DNA of 64,000 nt from CAVQCA01 sp963763115 (GTDB lineage: Bacteria; Pseudomonadota; Gammaproteobacteria; UBA9214), in NCBI GenBank assembly GCA_963763115.1, contig CAVXNM010000030.1, positions 124,001-188,000 of the forward strand, in the 5' to 3' direction. The translations under genes and the position numbers were made by a program. A model generated the notes under the pieces. The model made no database searches and had not been told where the DNA came from. It worked only from the letters and a program-made list of their open reading frames with translations. How positions within the stretch are numbered: position 1 is the stretch's first letter; every line of letters starts with the position of its first letter. Below, in pieces: positions 16,302 to 23,050 of the stretch.

Positions 16302-16922
16302 TCAGGACAGATTCTCGACGATCCCGCAGCCCTGGCGCAGCACCTGCGGCGCCCCCTCGCTCATGTCGATCACGGTTGTCGGTTCGAACCCGCAGTGCCC
16401 GCCATCGATAACCAGATCCACCTCGCGCTCCAGGCGTTCGCGTATCTCGGCCGCTTCGGTTTCGGGCATATCCTTTCCGGGGAGGATCAGGGTCGAGCTC
16501 ATCAGAGGCTGGCCCAGTTCGGCGAGCAGGGCCTGCGCGATGGGATGATCGGGCACGCGTATTCCGATGGTCCTGCGTTTCGGATTCTGCAGACGGCGCG
16601 GCACCTCGTGGGTGGCGCTGAGAATGAAGGTGTAGGGACCCGGGGTGAGGGATCTCAGCAAGCGGTAGGCGCTGTTATCGACCCTGGCGTAGATGGCGAT
16701 CTCGGAAAGATCCCGGCAGACCAGGGTGAAGTTGTGTTTGCCGTCAATCGCACGGATGCGGCGAATGCGTTCCATGCCGCGCTTGTCGCCAACATGGCAG
16801 CCCAGCGCATAGCTCGAATCCGTCGGATAGACGATGAGACCGTCCGCGCGAATGATCTCGACGGCCTGCCGTATCAGCCGCGCCTGTGGATTAACCGGGT
16901 GTATCTGGAAAAACTGACTCAT
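16302..16922 (-). CDS. Sua5/YciO/YrdC family protein (YciO type)
   Basis: Protein of 206 residues in the family that makes threonylcarbamoyl-AMP for tRNA t6A synthesis. The core YPTDSSYALGCHVGD, the basic segment with PGPYTFIL, and RRTIGIRVPDHP are visible. It is closer to E. coli YciO than to TsaC: it starts MSQFFQIHP and has the long PTD-SYALGC motif. YciO activity is less settled than TsaC, so no enzyme symbol is given. It is followed by the protease-trpS-scpAB genes. Confidence 0.85.
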   Translation of the reverse strand: MSQFFQIHPVNPQARLIRQAVEIIRADGLIVYPTDSSYALGCHVGDKRGMERIRRIRAIDGKHNFTLVCRDLSEIAIYARVDNSAYRLLRSLTPGPYTFILSATHEVPRRLQNPKRRTIGIRVPDHPIAQALLAELGQPLMSSTLILPGKDMPETEAAEIRERLEREVDLVIDGGHCGFEPTTVIDMSEGAPQVLRQGCGIVENLS

Positions 16923-17271
16923 GATTGCAGGTATGGCATGCGATGTTTATCGATGACTGTTATCTATGACATTAAAAATAATGCCTCATGCCGGGTAACT
17001 TCTTTCGTGACACGCTGTGAATACCTCCCTGTACGCTAGACAACCGGAGTCGCTGCGGCCGACGGTCATTACAGAAGTTACCCGGCATGAAGCCTCTATA
17101 TCTGATGGCCATCCACAAAGGAATAAACCCACCGCGAAGCCGCACGACTGCATGGATGCAGGAGTTAGAGCAACGCATGGAGCAGTTGCCGAAAGAGCGC
17201 AAAGTGTTAATTGTTTTCTTTAAAGAATATCTTTGCGTCTTTGCGGTGAAAATGGCGTTAATGGACGGACA
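16923..17271. other. Intergenic region, 349 bp, filled with repeats
   Basis: No gene recognised. The region holds two repeat elements, listed separately: a folded inverted-repeat element at 16986-17090 and half of a 'GCAAAGACGCAAAG' hairpin repeat at about 17195-17275. Short frames across it are repeat sequence. Confidence 0.6.
16986..17090 (+). repeat. Folded inverted-repeat element, copy 1 (105 bp)
   Basis: Perfect 18-bp inverted arms, TCATGCCGGGTAACTTCT at 16986-17003 and its complement at 17073-17090, enclose a core TGACACGCTGTGAATACC followed by TCCCTGTACGCT (17008-17037). The same core occurs in reverse orientation inside a second such element at 54942-55046, and degraded at 42463-42490. 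The arms of the two complete copies share the CCGGGTAA block but otherwise differ. Confidence 0.75.
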
Positions 17272-17275
17272 CTAA
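17195..17275. repeat. GCAAAGACGCAAAG hairpin repeat, copy 1 (partial)
   Basis: The right arm CTTTGCGTCTTTGCGGTGAA (17231-17250) is clear; the left arm is reduced to GAGCGCAAAG. The trailing sequence ATGGCGTTAATGGACGGACA recurs in recognisable form after the copies at 33391 and 62258. The final ACTA carries the stop codon of the rnm gene on the minus strand. Confidence 0.7.
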
Positions 17276-18117
17276 TTGACCGGCCAGCGCGCACTTTTCC
17301 ATATCGGCCGACAACCCACCGGCAGCTCCTCCAGCTGGCCGAGGTGCACCCAGGGATTTTCCGGACCGTGGTAATCCGAGCCGCGCGAAGCAAGCAGATC
17401 CATGCTGCGCGCGCAGCCTGCCATGGTATTGATGTCGTTGCGGCTATGGCAACCCGATACGACCTCCATGCCAACGCCGCCCAGTTCGCGGAATTCGCCG
17501 ACCAGCCGACGCAGTTTGCTGCCGGTCATGGGATAACGGGCCGGGTGGGCGATAACCGGCAGTCCGCCCGCCGCGGCGATCCAGCCCAGTGCATCCTCCA
17601 GGCTGGCCCACTGCCCCGCTACGTATCCCGGCTTGCCGTGCACCAGAAAACGTTTGAACACCTGGGCGATGGAACGCGCATGGCCATTGGCAACCAGATA
17701 GTGCGCGAAATGGGTTCGACTCACGATGTGTCCCCTGGACAGGGCGCAGGCCCCCGCGTAAGCCCCGGAGATACCGGCCCGGTCCAGGCGCCGGCCGATC
17801 TCCGCTGCCCGCCAGTCACGAAATGCCCTGAGCCCGGACAATCCCGCCTGCAGGACTTCGCATTGCGGATCGATGTTCAGGCCTAGTATGTGGATAGTGA
17901 GCGATTCCCAGCTGACCGAGATCTCGACCCCCGGGATCAACCGCAGGCCGTCGACAGCGGCCTGCCGGCCGGCCTCCTCGATACCGTCGGTTGTATCGTG
18001 GTCTGTCAGGGCAAGCACGTTCACTCCGGCATCGCGGGCCGCCTGCACCAGGCCGGCCGGAGTCAGGGTACCGTCGGATGCCAAAGAATGACTGTGGAGA
18101 TCATGGTGGAGCGTCAT
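17272..18117 (-). CDS. rnm: RNase AM / PHP-domain phosphoesterase (YciV)
   Basis: PHP-domain metal-dependent phosphoesterase of 281 residues, orthologous in layout to E. coli YciV, the 5'-3' exoribonuclease that trims rRNA 5' ends. Metal-binding motifs are DLHSHSLASDG (6-16), LTDHDT, the Glu in GVEIS, the His in VIAHPARYP and the SDYHGP near the C-terminus. All are intact. Its TAG stop at 17272-17274 lies in the flank of a hairpin repeat. It is transcribed away from the hypothetical gene at 18229. Confidence 0.9.
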   Translation of the reverse strand: MTLHHDLHSHSLASDGTLTPAGLVQAARDAGVNVLALTDHDTTDGIEEAGRQAAVDGLRLIPGVEISVSWESLTIHILGLNIDPQCEVLQAGLSGLRAFRDWRAAEIGRRLDRAGISGAYAGACALSRGHIVSRTHFAHYLVANGHARSIAQVFKRFLVHGKPGYVAGQWASLEDALGWIAAAGGLPVIAHPARYPMTGSKLRRLVGEFRELGGVGMEVVSGCHSRNDINTMAGCARSMDLLASRGSDYHGPENPWVHLGQLEELPVGCRPIWKSARWPVN

Positions 18118-18228
18118 GGCGACATTCTACAGGACATGCCGTGGATCTGCCGGTATAAACCCGCACGCCGTGGGGTTGACGGTGTCGCGCCCCACCGGGC
18201 AAACCGGTACCATAGCGTCCAGAACACC

Positions 18229-18984
18229 ATGCATATACCCACAGGCAATCTAGACTCCTTCCGTTCCGGCATCGACCGCGTCCTCGATGCCATGGCCCGT
18301 TCCGGGGACGCCGCCTTGCGGACCAGCGAGGGCGCCGACCTGGAACTGCTGGCGGAGGCCTTGCGGCAGCTGGTGGACGTGATGACACGCGTCGAGGCCG
18401 ACAGCCGGATAGAACACGGCAGCCAGACACCGCATCGGGCAGGCGGCGAGGACATTACCGAACTCGGCGAATACGCCCTCAAGCTGCAGGAGAACCTGAC
18501 GACCCTGGTCAAGCAGCCGGAACTGGCGGATCAGCGGGACAGCGTTGCCAGTCTCACCGTTGAGCTAGCCCTGTGGGTCGCCGCTCATGGCGGCCGGCTC
18601 GACTCGATCGAGGTGCTCGTCGATGCCCTGGCACTGATCGCCAACCGCACCACCGAGCCGGGGGAACTCGGGCAGCTGAGCACCGTGATGGGACGCATCA
18701 CCGGCGCGGTTTCCCCTGTCATCCGTGAAGACCTCGAAAAAATAAATCCCGGCCGGCCCTGGCGGGTCCTGTTGCTGAACCGCGGCATCGTGGCCACGCG
18801 CAGCCACGATCCGGCCACCATGGAGGAGGCCTTTACCTTCCTGATCCACCATCTACCGGAGGATGCGGCGCAATTCTTCGCCGCGGGCATGCAGCAGATG
18901 GAGGCACTGAACTACCCGGCCCATGTGCGTCAGGTGATGGAAAAATACCACCGGCAGTGGACGACCAACCGCACGCTGCATTGA
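18229..18984 (+). CDS. Conserved-looking hypothetical protein, 251 residues
   Basis: I do not recognise this family. The protein is predicted mostly helical, slightly acidic, with no signal peptide or membrane segment. Recognisable stretches are LELLAEALRQLVDVMTRVEA, then EYALKLQENLTTLVKQPE and FLIHHLPEDAAQFFAAGMQQ. The end resembles a region that might bind a partner. The ATG at 18229 is preferred; the frame is open to 17890, but that would run back through the divergent rnm gene. It is followed by yciB, yciI, bolA and a PpiC-type gene on the same strand. Codon use matches its neighbours. Confidence 0.75.
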   Translation: MHIPTGNLDSFRSGIDRVLDAMARSGDAALRTSEGADLELLAEALRQLVDVMTRVEADSRIEHGSQTPHRAGGEDITELGEYALKLQENLTTLVKQPELADQRDSVASLTVELALWVAAHGGRLDSIEVLVDALALIANRTTEPGELGQLSTVMGRITGAVSPVIREDLEKINPGRPWRVLLLNRGIVATRSHDPATMEEAFTFLIHHLPEDAAQFFAAGMQQMEALNYPAHVRQVMEKYHRQWTTNRTLH

Positions 18985-19112
18985 GCACACCGCGATGCCG
19001 TGACCCGGATTTTCGCCGAACTGGTTTAAGAATTGACGCTAAAAGACTATCATTTCCTCCCTTTCGGGCTCCTGCGCGCGCAACCATCTCCCGAGTACGG
19101 CTGGCATACACC

Positions 19113-19655
19113 ATGAAGTTTCTGTTCGACCTGTTCCCGATCCTGCTGTTCTTTCTGGCGTACAAGCTGTACGACATCTATGTGGCAACGGCGGTCGCCA
19201 TCGCCGCTGCCTTCCTGCAAACCGGTCTTTACTGGCTGAAACACCGGAAATTCGAGACCATGCACCTGGTCACGCTCGGGATACTCGTCGTTTTCGGCGG
19301 CCTCACCCTGGTTTTGCACGACCCGGTTTTCATCAAGTGGAAACCCACCGTGGTCAACTGGCTGTTCGCCGTGTTCTTCCTGGGCAGCCGTTTCATCGGC
19401 CAGCGCACGCTGGTGGAGCGCATGATGAGCCATGCCATCAGCGTACCCGCCGAGGTGTGGCTGAAGTTGAACTGGGCGTGGACCCTGTTTTTCATCGCCA
19501 TCGGCCTGGTGAATCTTTTCGTCGCCTATAACTACAGCGAGGCAACCTGGGTTAATTTCAAATTATTCGGGATGCTGGGGCTGACGCTCGTCTTCGTCTT
19601 CGCCCAGGCCTTTTACCTCAGTCGTTTCATGCAAGCCGACGGCGGCAAGGAATAG
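19113..19655 (+). CDS. yciB: Inner membrane protein YciB (septation protein A)
   Basis: Integral inner-membrane protein of 180 residues and about five transmembrane helices, involved in envelope synthesis and septation in enterics. It starts MKFLFDLFPILLFFLAYK, a family signature, and includes KWKPTVVNWLFAVFFLGS and the conserved LNLAW-like motif KLNWAWTLFF. The ATG at 19113 is chosen over the longer open frame because it gives the canonical N-terminus and length. yciI follows 11 bases later. Confidence 0.95.
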   Translation: MKFLFDLFPILLFFLAYKLYDIYVATAVAIAAAFLQTGLYWLKHRKFETMHLVTLGILVVFGGLTLVLHDPVFIKWKPTVVNWLFAVFFLGSRFIGQRTLVERMMSHAISVPAEVWLKLNWAWTLFFIAIGLVNLFVAYNYSEATWVNFKLFGMLGLTLVFVFAQAFYLSRFMQADGGKE

Positions 19656-19666
19656 CGGGCCCGGTC

Positions 19667-19966
19667 ATGCTCTATGCCATCATCAGCCAGGACAAGCCCG
19701 GCAGCCTCGACAAACGTCTGCAGGCCCGACCCGCCCACCTGTCGCGACTCGAATCCCTGAAAAGCGATGCACGGCTGATCCTCGCCGGTCCGCACCCCGC
19801 CGTCGACAGCCCGGACCCCGGCGCCGCCGGCTTCACGGGCAGCCTGGTGGTTGCCGAGTTCGATTCCCTCGAAGCGGCCCGCGCCTGGGCGGATGCCGAC
19901 CCCTACGTGGCGGCGGACGTCTACGAGAGCATCATCGTCAAGCCCTTCAAAAAGGTTCTGCCCTGA
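19667..19966 (+). CDS. yciI: YciI family protein
   Basis: Small ferredoxin-like-fold protein of 99 residues. It begins MLYAIISQDKPGSLDKR and has the family's His/Asp pair in RPAHLSRLESL and the C-terminal ADPYVAADVYESIIVKPFKKV. The biochemical role of YciI is not settled. Its TGA overlaps the bolA ATG by one base, so translation is probably coupled. Placement after yciB is the usual order. Confidence 0.93.
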   Translation: MLYAIISQDKPGSLDKRLQARPAHLSRLESLKSDARLILAGPHPAVDSPDPGAAGFTGSLVVAEFDSLEAARAWADADPYVAADVYESIIVKPFKKVLP

Positions 19967-20262
19967 TGAACACAGACCGACTCGCCACGATCCGCTCACG
20001 CCTCACGCAGGCACTGCAGCCCACATCGCTGGAAATCATAGATGAAAGCGCCCGTCATGCCGGTCATGCCGGTGCGGCCAGCGGCGGAGGACACTTTATC
20101 GTGCACATCGTGTCCGGGGCGTTTCAGGGCAAGAACCTGATTCAGCGGCACCGCATGGTCTATGACGCCATCGGCGACATGATGCACACGGAAATCCACG
20201 CGCTCAGCATCCAGGCAAACACACCACAGGGACACTCCGAAACCAACCCAACCAAAAGGTAA
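19966..20262 (+). CDS. bolA: BolA family protein
   Basis: BolA-type protein of 98 residues, with the conserved HFIVHIVSGAFQGKNLIQRH core and RMVYDAIGDMM helix. The invariant His in QRHRMVYDA, used with glutaredoxins to coordinate an iron-sulfur cluster, is present. BolA proteins link iron-sulfur trafficking and morphology control. It overlaps yciI by one base, and the PpiC-type gene begins 6 bases after its stop. Confidence 0.92.
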   Translation: MNTDRLATIRSRLTQALQPTSLEIIDESARHAGHAGAASGGGHFIVHIVSGAFQGKNLIQRHRMVYDAIGDMMHTEIHALSIQANTPQGHSETNPTKR

Positions 20263-20268
20263 TGATCG

Positions 20269-21105
20269 ATGAAAAAACCTGTTTATCTGCTACTACCGCT
20301 ACTCCTGTTCGCGATATATGGCTGCAATCAGCCGCAGTCACCCGGTCAGGCCGCGACAGCGCCGGCCACCCCGGTACCCGAGGGTCCGGTCATCGCCACG
20401 GTCAACGGCACGCCCATCATGAAATCGGTACTCGACATCTACGGCGCCCAGCGCAAGGCGAAACAGAGTGAGGGAGAAGACGTCGACGACCAGGAGATTC
20501 TCAATGAAGTGATCAGCCTGGAGCTGATGCGCCAGGAAGGCGTCAGCAAGGGACTCGATACCAGTCCGACCATCGTCGCCACCATGGATCAACAGACGCG
20601 CACCCTGCTCGCCGGCGCTGCCATCAGGGACTACGTACAGAAGAACCCCGTCACCGACGAACAGGCCAGGGAGGTCTACGACAAGGAAATCGGCAAGCCC
20701 GGGACCGAATACAAGGCCCGGCATATTCTCGTCAAGACGCGGGAAGAGGCCGAAGAGGTCATCCAGGAGCTCGACAAGGGCAGCGACTTCAGCGCCCTGG
20801 CCAAGGAGAAGTCAACCGACACCTCGGCATCTGAAGGCGGAGACCTCGGCTGGTTCTCCACCACCCAGATGGTTCAGCCGTTTGCCGATACCGTCGCCGG
20901 GCTTGAAAAGGGCAGCTATACCGAAGTACCGGTGCAGACCCAGTTCGGCTGGCACGTGATCCTGCTCGAAGACACACGGGAAAGCACCCCGCCCGCATTC
21001 GATGACATCAAGGATCGCCTCAAGGTGCTGGTGGCGAACCAGCAGTTGCAGCAGCACATCCAGCAGGTCCGGGAAGCGGCGAACATCGAGATCACCGGTA
21101 AGTAG
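20269..21105 (+). CDS. Lipoprotein peptidyl-prolyl cis-trans isomerase (PpiC/SurA-type)
   Basis: Periplasmic parvulin-type isomerase of 278 residues. The N-terminus MKKPVYLLLPLLLFAIYGC is a lipoprotein signal, with Cys19 as the likely lipidated residue; Tyr at -2 is unusual. A SurA-like N-terminal helical chaperone region covers about 40-140 and one parvulin domain about 145-240 (YKARHILVKTREEAEEVI, GGDLGWFS, TQFGWHVI). It probably aids outer-membrane protein folding. It is the last gene of the yciB-yciI-bolA run and is followed by a strong hairpin. Confidence 0.9.
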   Translation: MKKPVYLLLPLLLFAIYGCNQPQSPGQAATAPATPVPEGPVIATVNGTPIMKSVLDIYGAQRKAKQSEGEDVDDQEILNEVISLELMRQEGVSKGLDTSPTIVATMDQQTRTLLAGAAIRDYVQKNPVTDEQAREVYDKEIGKPGTEYKARHILVKTREEAEEVIQELDKGSDFSALAKEKSTDTSASEGGDLGWFSTTQMVQPFADTVAGLEKGSYTEVPVQTQFGWHVILLEDTRESTPPAFDDIKDRLKVLVANQQLQQHIQQVREAANIEITGK

Positions 21106-21112
21106 GCTCACG

Positions 21113-21146
21113 ACCGGATGATCGCACAACGGCGCGATCATCCGGT
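21113..21146. terminator. Hairpin terminator-like structure
   Basis: A 13-bp perfect stem (ACCGGATGATCGC / GCGATCATCCGGT) with an 8-base loop begins 8 bases after the isomerase stop codon. There is no U-tract on either side. It could stop transcription with Rho or protect the 3' end, and could also serve the convergent MinD-like gene that ends at 21287. Confidence 0.55.
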
Positions 21147-21286
21147 TCACCCTGTCACCCGCGACCGATTCGTGCAGGTTGGGCTGAGGGCAGCCCAACG
21201 GGAAGTACACAAACCTTGACACTGTTGGGATTCACCTTCATTCAGCCGAAGCTGCGCTGCGTATGACATCCCGGGCCGTGACCGCC

Positions 21287-22786
21287 TCAGTGCAGCAGCT
21301 TGCTCGACGGCTGGCGATCCCGTCCCCTGTCGGACGGAATATCCTTCACGGTTTCCTGCGCCCGCAGGCGTTTGCGCCGGTCCGGCCGGTGCCAGTAATT
21401 GACGCGGAGTTCACCGTGCGGGGTATGAATCACGCTGAGACAGGCATCGCGAGCGCTCGAGATCACCTCGCAGATACACTCACCGTCATGGCCCTTGCTG
21501 AGCTGCAAGCCAGGCACTCGCTCCATCTCCTGTCTTACCCGATCGATGATGTCTTCCTGCCCGGGCAGGATGAGTACGTACTTGATGTAATATCCCGGTG
21601 CCAGCCAGTTGACCTCCTCACCGCTGACCGGATCCTCCTCGACCTGAAAACAGACCTGTTGCTGGCGGCTCACGCAATGCCGCAACGTGTCCAGGATCGC
21701 CGCCAGCGTCATTTCGAGAATGCCGCAATCCGGCGTTGACCATTGCGCTCCCTGGTAGACATCGCTGTGCACATCTTCCAGCCGGTCGTGAAATGCCTGC
21801 ATGTCATCGGCCAGGAAGTGCATGACGCCCGAGAAGTTCTCCATGACGCTGCCCATACTTCCCAGAGGGCCCTCGAAACGCAGCAGCGTCGCCTCGGCCC
21901 GGATATCATCAACGATCGGCTGTGCAACGTCCTGCGACGCCACCTCATCCGCCGGTTCGAACTCCGCCAGGTTCGCATTGCCGGGCAGACGCACGGGCAG
22001 GCGTACGCCTTCGGCCAGGTACTTCCAGAACTCCGACAACCCGGCATGCTCCCCGGCGGTCGAACGCGCATCCAGCAATTCCTCAACCAGTTTAACGAGA
22101 CAACCGGACACCATCGACTCGGGGAACATCGAGGTGAATGACTGCATGTGGCGCGTGGCGGACTGCACATGTTCATCGCGGACGACCGCTGCAAGCAGGG
22201 GGATCTCCAGTCCCAGATAGTGACGCGTCTTTTCCGTAAAGCGGGCATGAATCGCAGCGGCCTGCGCGGCCTCATCCACCTGATTGACAACCAGCGCCAC
22301 CGGGCTGTCGCAGGCGTTGAGGTGCAGAATTCTGAGCAATGCAAACGCCCCTGCCAGAGACCCTGGTTCGGGTGTCACCACCAGCAGTACGCGGCAGGAG
22401 CGTCTGCAGCAGGCAATGACAGCATGCGGTGACATGTCGGAGGTATCGATCACGAGATCATCGTAGCCGGACCACACCTCGTGAGCGGCAACCAGCGAGG
22501 CCAGTTCTTCCCGGTCCAGGCCATTCCAGCGCGAGAGCGGGGTGCGGGATGCAATGATGTCGACGCCCTGATACCCATGGCAGGTAACGCCGGTCTTTGC
22601 GTCCGAATGCTTCGTCGTGGAACGCTGGCGCAGCTGCAGCAGCTGATTGAGGGAACGCTGGCCGCCGCCCTCGTGATAGTAGCCGACACCATAGCCCTTT
22701 CTGGCCAGTTCGAGGGCGATATTGATACCCAGATGGGTTTTTCCGACCTGCCCCAGGCCGCTCGTCAGGGTGATGATTTCGCTCAT
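21287..22786 (-). CDS. MinD/FlhG-like ATPase with unusual C-terminal extension
   Basis: Protein of 499 residues whose first ~260 resemble MinD/ParA/FlhG ATPases: TSGLGQVGKTHLGINIALELA, then VIDTSDMSPHAVIACCRRSCRVLLVVTPEPGSLAGAFALLR and VALVVNQV. The signature Lys of the deviant Walker A (KGGxGKT) is Leu and the second Gly is Gln, though GKT remains; ATP use may differ. The remaining ~235 residues match nothing I know. The gene is last in a minus-strand run after an exported rhodanese, a GGDEF-EAL protein and a small lipoprotein remnant. A role in localising or controlling the c-di-GMP protein is inferred. Confidence 0.8.
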   Translation of the reverse strand: MSEIITLTSGLGQVGKTHLGINIALELARKGYGVGYYHEGGGQRSLNQLLQLRQRSTTKHSDAKTGVTCHGYQGVDIIASRTPLSRWNGLDREELASLVAAHEVWSGYDDLVIDTSDMSPHAVIACCRRSCRVLLVVTPEPGSLAGAFALLRILHLNACDSPVALVVNQVDEAAQAAAIHARFTEKTRHYLGLEIPLLAAVVRDEHVQSATRHMQSFTSMFPESMVSGCLVKLVEELLDARSTAGEHAGLSEFWKYLAEGVRLPVRLPGNANLAEFEPADEVASQDVAQPIVDDIRAEATLLRFEGPLGSMGSVMENFSGVMHFLADDMQAFHDRLEDVHSDVYQGAQWSTPDCGILEMTLAAILDTLRHCVSRQQQVCFQVEEDPVSGEEVNWLAPGYYIKYVLILPGQEDIIDRVRQEMERVPGLQLSKGHDGECICEVISSARDACLSVIHTPHGELRVNYWHRPDRRKRLRAQETVKDIPSDRGRDRQPSSKLLH

Positions 22787-22831
22787 ATCAGCTCACGGCA
22801 GGCAATTGGCGGGTGAGGCGCTAGAGCCTGC

Positions 22832-23050
22832 TTAGCGCGCCTGTTCATCGATTGTCTGACGCTGTTTGACGCTTTGTTCCATGACGGTATCCTCGATCGC
22901 CCTCGCCTTGTCGAGCATGTCGGTCTACGATTTCCACACGTGGTTACCGTCCCGGGTCGGGTTCTCCCGGGAATCGGCGGAACCACCGTCGTCGTTGCAG
23001 GATGCCAGAAGCAGCGCTGCGATAAAAATCATCGTCCTCCCGTGCATCAT
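22832..23050 (-). pseudogene. Small lipoprotein gene interrupted by an in-frame amber codon
   Basis: The frame opens at ATGATG (23050 or 23047), overlapping the stop of the GGDEF-EAL gene and preceded by GGGAGG. It encodes a short lipoprotein signal (MIFIAALLLASC) and then a polar chain, and stops at TAG (22925-22927) after 40 codons. Reading on in the same frame gives 30 more residues (TDMLDKARAIEDTVMEQSVK then QRQTIDEQAR) before TAA at 22832. That is a coherent helical tail like those of small lipoproteins with an HVWK-QTD motif. CAG to TAG would explain the break. It may be a recent nonsense mutation or a sequence error. Too short for ordinary gene callers. Confidence 0.65.

Noticed and set aside
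22783..22986. 67-codon minus-strand frame rich in Arg/Pro
   Set aside because: It is another frame of the broken lipoprotein gene. The lipoprotein frame has the ribosome site, lipobox and coherent tail; this one has none.
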